A stretch of DNA of 61,078 nt, from NCBI GenBank assembly GCA_029248915.1, contig JAQWIK010000100.1:1-61078 (forward strand), written 5' to 3'. The position numbers were made by a program, and so were the translations under genes. Shown piece after piece: positions 1 to 9,031 of the stretch. Position 1 is the stretch's first letter; the number at the start of each line of letters is the position of its first letter. Source of the DNA: Paracoccaceae bacterium (GTDB lineage: Bacteria; Pseudomonadota; Alphaproteobacteria; Rhodobacterales; Rhodobacteraceae). Below the pieces are notes generated by a model. It saw only the letters and a list, made by a program, of their open reading frames with translations. It was not told where the DNA came from and ran no database searches.

Positions 1-840
1 AATCAGCGCAGAACCGCCGCAATTGAAAACCCATCCTATCCACCTTTAAGAGATATTCTCGAACAATCCCGATGCCATGTTGCACCTGTAAACTTGGATA
101 AAGATGGTATAATGCCAGATCATATTCCAAAAGAAACGTCAGTAATATTTACTACGCCTAGTCACCAATGCCCAACTACAATTACAATGCCTTTAGACCG
201 AAGACAGCAACTGTTAGAAATTGCGAGTAAGCTTGATGCGCTTGTTGTTGAAGATGACTATGAATTCGAAATTTCATCAAAAAAATCTGCCTCACCAGCT
301 TTGAAGTCTTTAGATACTGAAGGAAGAGTAATTTATGTTGGATCATTTTCAAAATCACTTTTTCCAGGGCTTCGTTTAGGGTACCTAGTCGGTTCGGCAC
401 CTTTTATAAGCGAAGCAAGAGCTCTTAGGGCAAGTGTACTTCGTCACCCACCTGGACACATACAGAGAACAGCAGCCCATTTTTTAAGATTAGGCCACTA
501 CGACGCTTTGATAAACCGGATGGCAAAACAATATAGTATACGAAGATCCATAATGGCAAATGCTATTAAAAAGCACCAGTTAGAAATCGCTGGGAATACT
601 TCTCCTGAGGGTGGTTCGTCTTTTTGGATGAAAGCACCCAGGAAACTAAATACTGACATACTATCTACCCAATTAATGGCAAATGGCGTTCTGATTGAGC
701 CAGGGAAAAACTTCTTTTCTCCTCCAAAACAACCAGAAAATTACTACCGTTTGGCCTTTTCATCGATTAATCCGGAAAAAATCGAAGCGGGAATAAACCT
801 TTTGGCAAGTAGTATTAAAAAATTGGTAGCCTACAGTTAA
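1..840 (+). CDS. tauR: TauR-like MocR/GntR-family regulator, aminotransferase domain (5' end cut)
   Basis: The open frame runs from base 1 without a stop, so the gene is cut by the window edge; the visible 279 residues are the fold-type I aminotransferase part, and the N-terminal winged-helix domain lies outside. The visible sequence begins with the ENPSYPPLRD segment typical of MocR proteins. It has the PLP-lysine motif SFSKSLFPGLRLGY and the aspartate-rich VVEDDYEFE segment. In Rhodobacteraceae the MocR protein TauR activates taurine genes, and xsc, pta and soeABC follow here on the same strand. The name TauR is inferred from that context; the fold is seen directly. A TTG at 94 is only an internal codon. 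Confidence 0.82.
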   Translation, partial: NQRRTAAIENPSYPPLRDILEQSRCHVAPVNLDKDGIMPDHIPKETSVIFTTPSHQCPTTITMPLDRRQQLLEIASKLDALVVEDDYEFEISSKKSASPALKSLDTEGRVIYVGSFSKSLFPGLRLGYLVGSAPFISEARALRASVLRHPPGHIQRTAAHFLRLGHYDALINRMAKQYSIRRSIMANAIKKHQLEIAGNTSPEGGSSFWMKAPRKLNTDILSTQLMANGVLIEPGKNFFSPPKQPENYYRLAFSSINPEKIEAGINLLASSIKKLVAYS

Positions 841-841
841 T

Positions 842-874
842 CTGGATATAATTTGGTTGTTAAACTGGCTCTAA
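842..874 (+). promoter_or_regulatory. Direct repeat upstream of xsc, candidate TauR operator
   Basis: CTGGATATAA (842-851) and CTGGCTCTAA (865-874) match at 8 of 10 positions and start 23 bp apart, immediately after the regulator's stop codon. MocR regulators such as TauR and GabR bind direct repeats, and TauR half-sites as I recall them begin with CTGGA. A possible -10 element TTATAC lies at 879-884. The repeat is seen; its role is inferred. Confidence 0.5.
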
Positions 875-951
875 CCTTTTATACAACATCAGCTTATAAC
901 GCGACTAACAAACAAATTTAGCCATCTAAAATTACCTGCAGGAGAATAATT

Positions 952-2730
952 ATGAAAATGACCACCGAAGAAGCTTTTGTAAAAGTACTTCAAACTCATG
1001 GCATTGAGCACTCGTTCGGAATTATTGGATCAGCGATGATGCCAATATCTGATTTATTCCCAAAAGCAGGAATTAAGTTTTGGGACTGCGCACATGAGGG
1101 AAGTGCTGGAATGATGAGTGATGGCTACACGCGAGCGACAGGCAAAATGTCCATGATGATAGCGCAAAATGGACCTGGTATTACAAATTTTGTAACTGCG
1201 GTAAAAACTGCTTACTGGAATCATACACCACTCTTGTTAGTAACTCCTCAGGCGGCCAATAAGACCATAGGTCAAGGTGGGTTCCAGGAAGTTGAACAAA
1301 TGAAGCTTTTTGAAGATATGGTGTGCTACCAAGAGGAAGTTCGAGATCCCTCCAGAGTTGCAGAAGTGCTGACTAGAGTAATAGCACAGGCCAAAAGACA
1401 ATCAGCACCTGCGCAGCTGAATATTCCAAGAGACATGTGGACAAAAATTGTAGACGTCGAGATTCCAGAACCAATTGAGTTTGAACACTCAAGTGGTGGA
1501 GGTAAATCAGTTTCCGATGCAGCAAATTTATTGAGTGAAGCAAAAAGTCCAGTCATTTTAAACGGTGCTGGAGTTGTATTATCAAAGGGTGGAATAAGTG
1601 CTTCAATGAAACTGGCAGAACAGTTAGATGCACCTGTATGCGTTGGTTATCAGCATAACGATGCCTTCCCAGGAAACCACCCACTTTTTGCAGGCCCACT
1701 TGGTTATAATGGTTCAAAAGCAGCGATGCAATTAATTAAGGAGGCAGATGTTGTATTATGTCTGGGCACACGACTAAACCCATTTTCAACACTTCCAGGA
1801 TACGGTTTAGATTATTGGCCTTCAGATGCCAGAATTATACAAGTCGACATAAATCCTGATCGAATAGGTCTGACTAAAAAGGTATCTATCGGCATTGTGG
1901 GAGATGCTGGTAAGGTTGCCAGTGATATTTTTTCTCAATTGTCTGATACTGCTGGCGATTTAAACCGCAACGCTCGAAAGATTAACATAGCTGAAACAAA
2001 GTCAAAATGGGCCCAACAACTTTCTTCAATGGACCATGAGGATGATGACCCAGGCACAACTTGGAATCAAAGAGCCAGGGATGATAAACCTGAGTGGATG
2101 AGTCCTAGGATGGCTTGGAGAGCAATCCAATCCTCTCTTCCAAGAAATGCCATTATTTCGTCAGATATAGGAAACAACTGCGCAATAGGAAATGCATATC
2201 CCAGTTTTGAAGAGGGTCGAAAATATTTAGCACCTGGATTATTTGGACCCTGTGGCTATGGGCTTCCATCGGTTGTAGGCGCAAAAATAGGATGCCCCAA
2301 TGTGCCAGTTGTGGGATTCTCTGGTGATGGCGCTTTCGGTATAGCGGTTAATGAACTTACAGCAATCGGCAGAGGCGACTGGCCTGCTGTCACACAAATT
2401 GTTTTTCGTAATTATCAATGGGGTGCAGAAAAGCGTAACACAACGTTGTGGTATCAAGACAATTTTGTTGGAACTGAGCTAAATTATGAAGTTTCTTATG
2501 CCGGAATTGCAGAGGCTTGTAATTTGAAGGGAGTTGTTGCGAGAACTATGGATGATCTAACTGCAGCTCTAAACGAAGCGATTAAAGATCAAATGGAAAA
2601 CGGTGTCACAACTCTTATTGAGGCAATGATTAATCAAGAGTTAGGCGAACCTTTCAGACGTGATGCAATGACAGCACCAGTGTCAGTAGCGGGAATAGAT
2701 GCCAATGATATGAGATCTCAACAAGTGTAA
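952..2730 (+). CDS. xsc: Sulfoacetaldehyde acetyltransferase Xsc
   Basis: Cytoplasmic thiamine-diphosphate enzyme (592 aa) converting sulfoacetaldehyde plus phosphate to acetyl phosphate and sulfite, the desulfonation step shared by taurine, isethionate and sulfoacetate catabolism. It has the three-domain layout of the acetolactate synthase superfamily: N-terminal pyrimidine-binding domain with a HEGSAGMMSDGYTRATG segment, central domain, and C-terminal ThDP domain with GDGAFGIAVNEL near residue 460 followed by the FRNYQWGAEKRN segment characteristic of Xsc. The ATG is preceded by GGAG at 941-944. pta follows after 8 bases, as in other roseobacter sulfonate operons. Length is normal for the family. 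Confidence 0.97.
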   Translation: MKMTTEEAFVKVLQTHGIEHSFGIIGSAMMPISDLFPKAGIKFWDCAHEGSAGMMSDGYTRATGKMSMMIAQNGPGITNFVTAVKTAYWNHTPLLLVTPQAANKTIGQGGFQEVEQMKLFEDMVCYQEEVRDPSRVAEVLTRVIAQAKRQSAPAQLNIPRDMWTKIVDVEIPEPIEFEHSSGGGKSVSDAANLLSEAKSPVILNGAGVVLSKGGISASMKLAEQLDAPVCVGYQHNDAFPGNHPLFAGPLGYNGSKAAMQLIKEADVVLCLGTRLNPFSTLPGYGLDYWPSDARIIQVDINPDRIGLTKKVSIGIVGDAGKVASDIFSQLSDTAGDLNRNARKINIAETKSKWAQQLSSMDHEDDDPGTTWNQRARDDKPEWMSPRMAWRAIQSSLPRNAIISSDIGNNCAIGNAYPSFEEGRKYLAPGLFGPCGYGLPSVVGAKIGCPNVPVVGFSGDGAFGIAVNELTAIGRGDWPAVTQIVFRNYQWGAEKRNTTLWYQDNFVGTELNYEVSYAGIAEACNLKGVVARTMDDLTAALNEAIKDQMENGVTTLIEAMINQELGEPFRRDAMTAPVSVAGIDANDMRSQQV

Positions 2731-2738
2731 CTGAAATC

Positions 2739-3749
2739 ATGAGCTCTTCTAGGATTGAAAGTAAATTACCTTTAGAGGTTTTGGAGGAGCTCGGCACAGA
2801 TCACAAGCCAGTAATAGTGATGAGCGAGGGCAATGATCCTCGAGTAATAAATGGGGCACTTGCAGCTTATAATAAAGGTGTGTGCCAAATTGTTTTGTTA
2901 GGCAGTGAGCTCATAATTAAAGCAGAATTCACAAAATTGGATGTGGATTTACCCTCTGGTGTAAAAATTATTGATCCAGAAAAATCAGAACTCCTTATTG
3001 AATTTGAAAAAGAGTACTTTAATCTCCGTAAGAAAAAAGGAATTTCAATCGAGGAAGCGAGGAGTAAAGTCAAAGAACCCTTAAATTTTGCAGCTTTGAT
3101 GGTCCGTCTTGGGCATGCTGCTGGGACGGTTGGTGGCGCAGTAGAAACTACATCTACCGTTGTTCGCGCAGCTATACAATTAATTGGTAAATCCGATGAT
3201 GCTCAGCTTATTTCTAGCTGTTTTTTGATGTACCCTAAAGGTGCTTATCCAATGGTTTATTCTGACTGTGGATTAGTCATAGACCCCACCGAAGATGAGC
3301 TCGCTTCGATAGCAGTGATGGCAGCTGACTCATGTAAAAACCTACTGCTGACTGACCCACGAGTGGCTATGTTGTCCTTTTCAACAAAAGGTAGCGCAAC
3401 TCACCCCAAAGCCTCTAAAGTGACAAAAGCCACAAAAATCGTGCGATCAAAAAACCCTGAGATTGAAATTGACGGTGAATTACAATTCGATGCAGCCATT
3501 TCCCCGGAAATTGCACAAACAAAAGCCAAAGGCTCCCCGACAGCAGGCACGGCAAATGTAATGGTATTCCCTAACCTAGATGCTGGAAATATTGGGTATA
3601 AAATTACTCAAAGGCTTGGAGGGGCAGAAGCCATAGGACCAATTCTTCAAGGTTTGGTTAAACCTGCTAATGATCTATCAAGAGGGTGTAGCGCTAATGA
3701 CGTAGCCCAAATGATAGCGGTTACGGTATTACAAGCTAATCGCATTTAA
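2739..3749 (+). CDS. pta: Phosphate acetyltransferase (short form)
   Basis: Converts the acetyl phosphate made by Xsc to acetyl-CoA. At 336 aa it consists only of the catalytic PTA domain, as in the short forms linked to xsc, and lacks the N-terminal DRTGG/P-loop region of enterobacterial Pta. Family features include MVRLGHAAGTVGGA, SSCFLMYPKG and the C-terminal segments GSPTAGTANVMVFPN and NIGYKITQRLGG. It starts 8 bases after xsc and ends 2 bases before the exporter gene, so the genes are probably cotranscribed. Acetate kinase is not in the window. Confidence 0.96.
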   Translation: MSSSRIESKLPLEVLEELGTDHKPVIVMSEGNDPRVINGALAAYNKGVCQIVLLGSELIIKAEFTKLDVDLPSGVKIIDPEKSELLIEFEKEYFNLRKKKGISIEEARSKVKEPLNFAALMVRLGHAAGTVGGAVETTSTVVRAAIQLIGKSDDAQLISSCFLMYPKGAYPMVYSDCGLVIDPTEDELASIAVMAADSCKNLLLTDPRVAMLSFSTKGSATHPKASKVTKATKIVRSKNPEIEIDGELQFDAAISPEIAQTKAKGSPTAGTANVMVFPNLDAGNIGYKITQRLGGAEAIGPILQGLVKPANDLSRGCSANDVAQMIAVTVLQANRI

Positions 3750-3751
3750 TA

Positions 3752-4501
3752 ATGTTTGAAACGTTAGCTTTAAATAATTCTGATCTAGCTCTCTTAATTT
3801 TAATTTGCTTTTTTGCCGGGCTGATCAGAGGCTTTACAGGTTTTGGGTTATCAGCCTTTGTAATGTCTTTGGCGCTCTCAATCATTCCTCCTTTAGAATT
3901 AATTCCAATATGTTGGTGGATGGAATTTTTCGCTGGAGTTTTTATGATTAAAAACGGTTGGAAAGAATCTGACAAAAAGACCTCAATGCACCTTTGGCTT
4001 GGTGCTATTTTTGGGTTGCCTATAGGTATATTCTTTACGACAATTCTGGATTTCCAAATTAGTAAATTTATCGCTTTGACGTTGATATTGATGCTGTCAC
4101 TTATTTTATTACAAAATTTCAAACTTCAGTTTTTATCAACAAAGCTAGGCACAATTTCGTCAGGTGTTTTTGCCGGAATGGCAACGGGTTTAGCAAGTAT
4201 TGGTGGGATGATCGTGGCCACTTATGTTTTAGCAAGCCAAAATTCAGCAAGGCGTATGCGGGCATCGATAATTGTGTATATATTGCTAAATTCAATAACA
4301 ACTTTTATTTTTTTAATTATATTCGATGTAATGGACCAAAAAGCATTTTTGCGCGGAATTTTATTAGCTATACCCTCTTCTATAGGGGTTGTACTAGGGT
4401 CAATTTTGTTTATTCAGAAGCTAGAGAAATATTATCGCCCTATTACATTGGGATTGATGATAATTTTTGCTACAATCGGATTGTTCCGGTTGACAGGGTG
4501 A
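3752..4501 (+). CDS. tauE: TauE/SafE-family sulfite (anion) exporter
   Basis: Polytopic membrane protein (249 aa) of the TauE/SafE (DUF81) family with about eight hydrophobic segments. The family N-terminal signature is visible as FFAGLIRGFTGFGLSA, repeated in divergent form as FAGMATGLASIGGMI in the second half. Family members export sulfite, sulfoacetate or related organic anions. Its place between pta and soeA suggests it relieves sulfite released by Xsc. The substrate is an inference; sulfate or a sulfonate is possible. It starts 2 bases after the pta stop. Confidence 0.85.
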   Translation: MFETLALNNSDLALLILICFFAGLIRGFTGFGLSAFVMSLALSIIPPLELIPICWWMEFFAGVFMIKNGWKESDKKTSMHLWLGAIFGLPIGIFFTTILDFQISKFIALTLILMLSLILLQNFKLQFLSTKLGTISSGVFAGMATGLASIGGMIVATYVLASQNSARRMRASIIVYILLNSITTFIFLIIFDVMDQKAFLRGILLAIPSSIGVVLGSILFIQKLEKYYRPITLGLMIIFATIGLFRLTG

Positions 4502-4511
4502 GTAGATAGCA

Positions 4512-7313
4512 ATGAAAGATCAACCATACTTAGAAACTTCCCCAAAAGTTTCAGACGAGATAAAGAAAACAACATGTTATATGTGCGCCTGCCGGTGCGG
4601 AATAGACGTGCATATTAAGGATGGTAAAGTCTCATATATAGAGGGCAATAAAGACCACCCTGTTAATCAAGGGGTTCTATGCGCTAAGGGTAGTGCAGGG
4701 ATTATGCAAGTGAATGCACCCTCTCGACTTGACTCTCCTATGATACGAGTCGGTCCAAGAGGTTCAGGCGAATTTAAAAAAATCTCCTGGGACGAAGCGC
4801 TTAATTTGGCAGTCGAATGGCTAAAACCTCTCAGAAAAAAAGCGCCTGAAAAACTAGCATTCTTCACAGGTCGAGATCAGTCCCAATCGTTTACAAGTTA
4901 CTTTGCCCAAATGTTTGGAACGCCAAATTACGCGGCACATGGTGGGTTTTGCAGTGTAAATATGGCTACGGCTGGAATTTATACAATGGGTGGTTCATTT
5001 TGGGAATTTGGCCAACCCGATTGGGACTACACAAAATTATTCATATTGTTTGGCGTAGCAGAAGATCATGACAGTAACCCGATTAAAATGGGTATTGGGA
5101 AAATCAAAGAACGCGGAGCAAAGATCGTTGGTGTTAATCCGATTCGTACTGGATACAACGCTGTAGCTGATGAATGGCTAGGGATAACTCCTGGAACAGA
5201 TGGCTTATTAATTTTATCACTTATCAATGTACTGATAAAGGCGGGTAAAATTGACTTGGAATATTTAGCTAAATATACAAACGCTCCTGTTTTTCTAGAC
5301 CCTGAATCAGGTTTATTTCTAAAAGATGAGAATGATAAACCACTTGTTAAAGATAGAATAAGCGGAAAAATATGCGCGTTTGATACTAAGGGTATTCACC
5401 CTGACCTAAACGCGACTTATCGAGTACGAGGGGCTACCAGCACAACAGTATTTCACGATATTATCAAAAAATATATTTCACCAGAATATGATCCCGAAAC
5501 GGTTGCCGATGTTTGTGGCATTCCTGCACAAAAAATTCGCGCACTTGCAAATGAAATAGCGAGAGTAGCATTTGAAGAAGAATTCGAACTGCCAATCGAG
5601 TGGACTGATTTCCGTGGTGAAAAGCACAAATCAATGAAAGGAAGACCAGTAAGTTTCCATTCCATGAGAGGTGTTTCAGCACATTCTAATGGTTTTCAAA
5701 CTTGCCGAGCCTTACATATACTCCAAATTTTGCTTGGAACCGTTGAAGTGCCTGGAGGGTTTCGGTTTAAACCTCCTTATCCTAAACCGTCTTCTATCCA
5801 TCCTAAACCACATTTCAAAGTGACGCCTGATGCGCCTCTTGATGGCCCACATTTAGGGTTTGTACATGGTCCAGAAGATTTGGCATTGGACGATAAAGGA
5901 AAACCAATTCGTATAGACAAAGCTTTCACTTGGGAAAACCCTATGAGTGCGCATGGGCTGATGCATATGGTAATTTCGAATGCCTATGCAGGTGACCCTT
6001 ATAAAATCGATACACTTTTTATGTACATGGCGAATATGAGTTGGAATAGTTCTATGAATACCAGTGGGGTTATGAATATGCTCACTGATAAGGACGATAA
6101 CGGTGAATATGTCATTCCACGAATAATTTATTCTGACGCTTATTCGTCAGAAATGGTTGCGTATGCAGATCTAATTTTACCTGATACGACATATTTAGAA
6201 CGACATGATTGTATTTCATTACTTGATAGACCAATCAGCGAAGCTGATGGAGCAGCGGATGCTATTAGGTGGCCAGTTATAGAGCCGGACCGTGATGTGC
6301 GGGGCTTCCAGTCAGTTCTAATAGACCTTGGTGCGAGGCTAGGCCTTCCCGGTTTTATTAACGAAGACGGCTCTTCCAAATACAAAGACTATGCCGATTA
6401 TATTGTAAATCATCTTAGGAAACCAGATATTGGTCCATTAGCCGGGTTTCGTGGGGATGGTTCTGCTCAAGGAAGGGGTGGTGTAAATCCAAAACAGTTA
6501 GAATCCTATATTGAAAATGGAGGTTTCTACGTCGCTCATGTTCCTGAAGAAGCTAAATATTATAAGCCATGGAATAATGCCTATCAAAATTGGGCAGTCG
6601 ATCTAGGGCTATATGATAGTCCAATGCCTTATATATTTAACTTATATTCTGAACCAATGCGTAAATTTCAGCTAGCCGCTGAGGGAGTTGGGGAGCACCA
6701 GCCTCCAGAACATTTGAGAGAGCAGTTAAAAACAGTAATGTCGCCACTCCCAATCTGGTATTCTACTGAACCCAAAAATGAAAAAAATAACGAATACCCG
6801 ATACATGCGTTAACACAAAGACCGATGGCGATGTACCATAGCTGGGGCAGCCAAAATGCTTGGTTACGACAAATTCATGGACTAAATCCACTTTACGTTC
6901 CAACAAAAATTATGAAAGATCATAATCTGAAAACAGGTGATTGGGTTAAACTGAGCTCTATCCATAATACTATTACTGTTCCTGTGGCAGAGATGGCTTC
7001 TTTAAACGAAAATACTGTATGGACTTGGAACGCAATTGGAAAAAGAAAAGGCACTTGGGCGCTCGATGCAGATGCACCAGAAGCAACAGAGGGGTTTTTA
7101 CTAAATCACCTTATCCATGAACTACAGCCTGCTAAAGGAGATGGCCTTAGATGGTCAAACTCTGATCCAGTGACAGGCCAAGCTGCCTGGTTCGACCTTA
7201 AAGTTAGGTTAGAAAAAACAACGGCACCTCAAGAAAGCCAACCAAGTTTTGAAGAAATTAAGTCTCCAGTTGGTAAGGCTCCAAAGAATATTTCTTGGAA
7301 AGTGAGAGATTAA
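4512..7313 (+). CDS. soeA: Sulfite dehydrogenase SoeA, molybdopterin catalytic subunit
   Basis: Complex iron-sulfur molybdoenzyme catalytic subunit (933 aa) of the DMSO reductase family. An N-terminal [4Fe-4S] site is formed by Cys22, Cys25, Cys29 and Cys57. The molybdopterin oxidoreductase domain follows, and the molybdopterin dinucleotide-binding domain starts near residue 755 (segment EYPIHALTQRPMAMYHSW). There is no twin-arginine signal peptide, fitting the cytoplasm-facing SoeABC that oxidises sulfite to sulfate and passes electrons to the quinone pool. Polysulfide/thiosulfate reductase PsrA/PhsA is related but normally carries a Tat signal. Context after xsc-pta favours SoeA. It would need bis-MGD, and moeA, mobA, mobB and fdhD lie at 57-61 kb. 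Confidence 0.88.
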   Translation: MKDQPYLETSPKVSDEIKKTTCYMCACRCGIDVHIKDGKVSYIEGNKDHPVNQGVLCAKGSAGIMQVNAPSRLDSPMIRVGPRGSGEFKKISWDEALNLAVEWLKPLRKKAPEKLAFFTGRDQSQSFTSYFAQMFGTPNYAAHGGFCSVNMATAGIYTMGGSFWEFGQPDWDYTKLFILFGVAEDHDSNPIKMGIGKIKERGAKIVGVNPIRTGYNAVADEWLGITPGTDGLLILSLINVLIKAGKIDLEYLAKYTNAPVFLDPESGLFLKDENDKPLVKDRISGKICAFDTKGIHPDLNATYRVRGATSTTVFHDIIKKYISPEYDPETVADVCGIPAQKIRALANEIARVAFEEEFELPIEWTDFRGEKHKSMKGRPVSFHSMRGVSAHSNGFQTCRALHILQILLGTVEVPGGFRFKPPYPKPSSIHPKPHFKVTPDAPLDGPHLGFVHGPEDLALDDKGKPIRIDKAFTWENPMSAHGLMHMVISNAYAGDPYKIDTLFMYMANMSWNSSMNTSGVMNMLTDKDDNGEYVIPRIIYSDAYSSEMVAYADLILPDTTYLERHDCISLLDRPISEADGAADAIRWPVIEPDRDVRGFQSVLIDLGARLGLPGFINEDGSSKYKDYADYIVNHLRKPDIGPLAGFRGDGSAQGRGGVNPKQLESYIENGGFYVAHVPEEAKYYKPWNNAYQNWAVDLGLYDSPMPYIFNLYSEPMRKFQLAAEGVGEHQPPEHLREQLKTVMSPLPIWYSTEPKNEKNNEYPIHALTQRPMAMYHSWGSQNAWLRQIHGLNPLYVPTKIMKDHNLKTGDWVKLSSIHNTITVPVAEMASLNENTVWTWNAIGKRKGTWALDADAPEATEGFLLNHLIHELQPAKGDGLRWSNSDPVTGQAAWFDLKVRLEKTTAPQESQPSFEEIKSPVGKAPKNISWKVRD

Positions 7314-8059
7314 TGACTTTGCTGCCAGAAAAGACAGAAAAAAAACTCGGCCTGGTTATAGACCTTGATACCTGTGTTGGTTGCCATGCTTGCGTGGTTA
7401 GCTGCAAAGGTTGGAATACTGAGAATTATGGTGCTCCTTTATCAGATGAAAATGCATTTGGCGCGGAACCAGTTGGATCATTTCTTAACCGTATTCATTC
7501 CTATGAAGTTACTCCAGCAGATAAACCCGCGCATTTGGTACATTTCCCAAAGTCGTGTTTACACTGTGAAAATGCTCCATGTGTCACTGTATGTCCCACC
7601 GGTGCTAGTTATAAGAGAGTTGAAGATGGTATTGTACTCGTAAACGAAAGTGACTGCATCGGCTGTGGATTATGTGCATGGGCTTGCCCATATGGGGCCA
7701 GAGAAATGGATCCCATTGAAAAAGTAATGAAAAAGTGCACTTTGTGTGTAGATAGAATTTATAACGAAAATTTACCCAAAGAGGATCAAGTTCCATCTTG
7801 TGTCAGGACTTGTCCGGCTGGGGCAAGACACTTTGGTGACCTTGGGGATCCTAATAGCGATGTCAGTATACTGGTAGAAGAGCGAGGCGGAACCGACCTA
7901 ATGCCAGAGCAAGGAACTCTTCCCGTAAATAAATACTTGCCACCTAGGCCTAAAAACCAAATGGATTCTACAGATATCTTGGCACCTTATCTTGAACCGA
8001 TAGCCAATGAACCAGACGGCTTTTTCAAATGGCTAGATAAAACTTTAGACGGAATTTAA
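7313..8059 (+). CDS. soeB: Sulfite dehydrogenase SoeB, four-cluster iron-sulfur subunit
   Basis: Electron-transfer subunit (248 aa) with sixteen cysteines in four ferredoxin-like sites: Cys21/24/27/31, Cys82/85/90/94, Cys115/118/121/125 and Cys142/145/163/167. This is the pattern of DmsB/PsrB/SoeB proteins that connect a molybdenum subunit to a membrane anchor. The ATG at 7313 overlaps the soeA stop by one base (TAATG), indicating translational coupling. An in-frame TTG at 7295 would add six residues inside soeA and is less likely. Confidence 0.9.
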   Translation: MTLLPEKTEKKLGLVIDLDTCVGCHACVVSCKGWNTENYGAPLSDENAFGAEPVGSFLNRIHSYEVTPADKPAHLVHFPKSCLHCENAPCVTVCPTGASYKRVEDGIVLVNESDCIGCGLCAWACPYGAREMDPIEKVMKKCTLCVDRIYNENLPKEDQVPSCVRTCPAGARHFGDLGDPNSDVSILVEERGGTDLMPEQGTLPVNKYLPPRPKNQMDSTDILAPYLEPIANEPDGFFKWLDKTLDGI

Positions 8060-8060
8060 T

Positions 8061-8936
8061 ATGCATCCAGCACCATCTGTTATTATTTTTACAACCCTGT
8101 CTGGATTAGGTTTTGGACTGTTAGCTTTTCTTTGCCTAGGATATCCAAGTATGGGCGGCCTAGTAGCTTTTGTCTTTTTTGCAATTGGTTTTGGATTAGC
8201 TATAGGCGGTCTCTTATCGTCGACTTTCCATCTGGGTCATCCTGAAAGGGCAATAAAAGCGTTCTCCCAATGGAAATCGAGTTGGTTAAGCCGTGAAGCG
8301 TGGCTTTCGCTATTCGCTTTAGTACTATCTGGCATATACGCATTAGGCCGTATTTTCTTTGATATAGATTTAGCAATTATTGGGTTATTATCTGCTATCT
8401 TTTGCATCGCGACAGTTTTTGCCACTTCAATGATATATGCACAGTTAAAAACTGTACCTCGTTGGAACTCAGGAGCCACACCAATCGCTTTTCTTGTATT
8501 TTCAATCGCAGGGGGAGCTTTGTTATCAGGACAAATTTCTGTTGCACTACCACTATTGGCCCTAGCCGGTGTAATACAAATCCTGTCATGGATTTTAGGC
8601 GATAAGGCATTTACCCAATCAGGGACAAATTTAGCCACTGCAACCCAACTGACACTTAATCCGAGTGAGGTTCGGTCATTTGAAGCACCTCATACGGGCA
8701 CTAACTACCTCTTACAGGAATTTGTTTACAAAGTAGGGCGGAAGCATAGCTCTAAGTTACGCATAATGGGCAGCATATTAGCGTTTGGAATGCCTATAAT
8801 ATTTTTATCGCTTCCATTTTCCCACTTTATTGCACTACTTGCTGTAATTACTCACATCGCGGGTATGTTTATAATTAGATGGTTATTTTTTGCCCAAGCT
8901 GAGCATGTTGTCGGTTTATATTATGGTAAACGTTAG
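8061..8936 (+). CDS. soeC: Sulfite dehydrogenase SoeC, DmsC-type membrane anchor
   Basis: Membrane anchor (291 aa) of the DmsC family with about eight hydrophobic helices. The N-terminus MHPAPSVIIFTTLSGLGFG and the segment STFHLGHPERAIKAFSQW are typical of DmsC/SoeC proteins; the histidines are expected to lie near the quinone site. It starts one base after soeB ends and completes soeABC. It is the last gene of the sulfonate unit; the 95 bases to the convergent atpF show no clear terminator hairpin. Confidence 0.87.
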   Translation: MHPAPSVIIFTTLSGLGFGLLAFLCLGYPSMGGLVAFVFFAIGFGLAIGGLLSSTFHLGHPERAIKAFSQWKSSWLSREAWLSLFALVLSGIYALGRIFFDIDLAIIGLLSAIFCIATVFATSMIYAQLKTVPRWNSGATPIAFLVFSIAGGALLSGQISVALPLLALAGVIQILSWILGDKAFTQSGTNLATATQLTLNPSEVRSFEAPHTGTNYLLQEFVYKVGRKHSSKLRIMGSILAFGMPIIFLSLPFSHFIALLAVITHIAGMFIIRWLFFAQAEHVVGLYYGKR

Positions 8937-9031
8937 CAGCATTAGCTAGATATTTTAAAATTAAAATCACCTAGAAACACACGCAAACAACCCATCCTTA
9001 TAACACAAATTGCTTTTGGCTTTGTATTATT

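Noticed and set aside
3736-4122. 128-residue minus-strand frame opposite the TauE-type gene
   Set aside because: Its composition is that of an antisense frame, and the plus-strand gene has clear family motifs and fits the operon.
7295-7313. TTG start for soeB
   Set aside because: It would begin inside soeA; the ATG overlapping the soeA stop is the normal coupled start.
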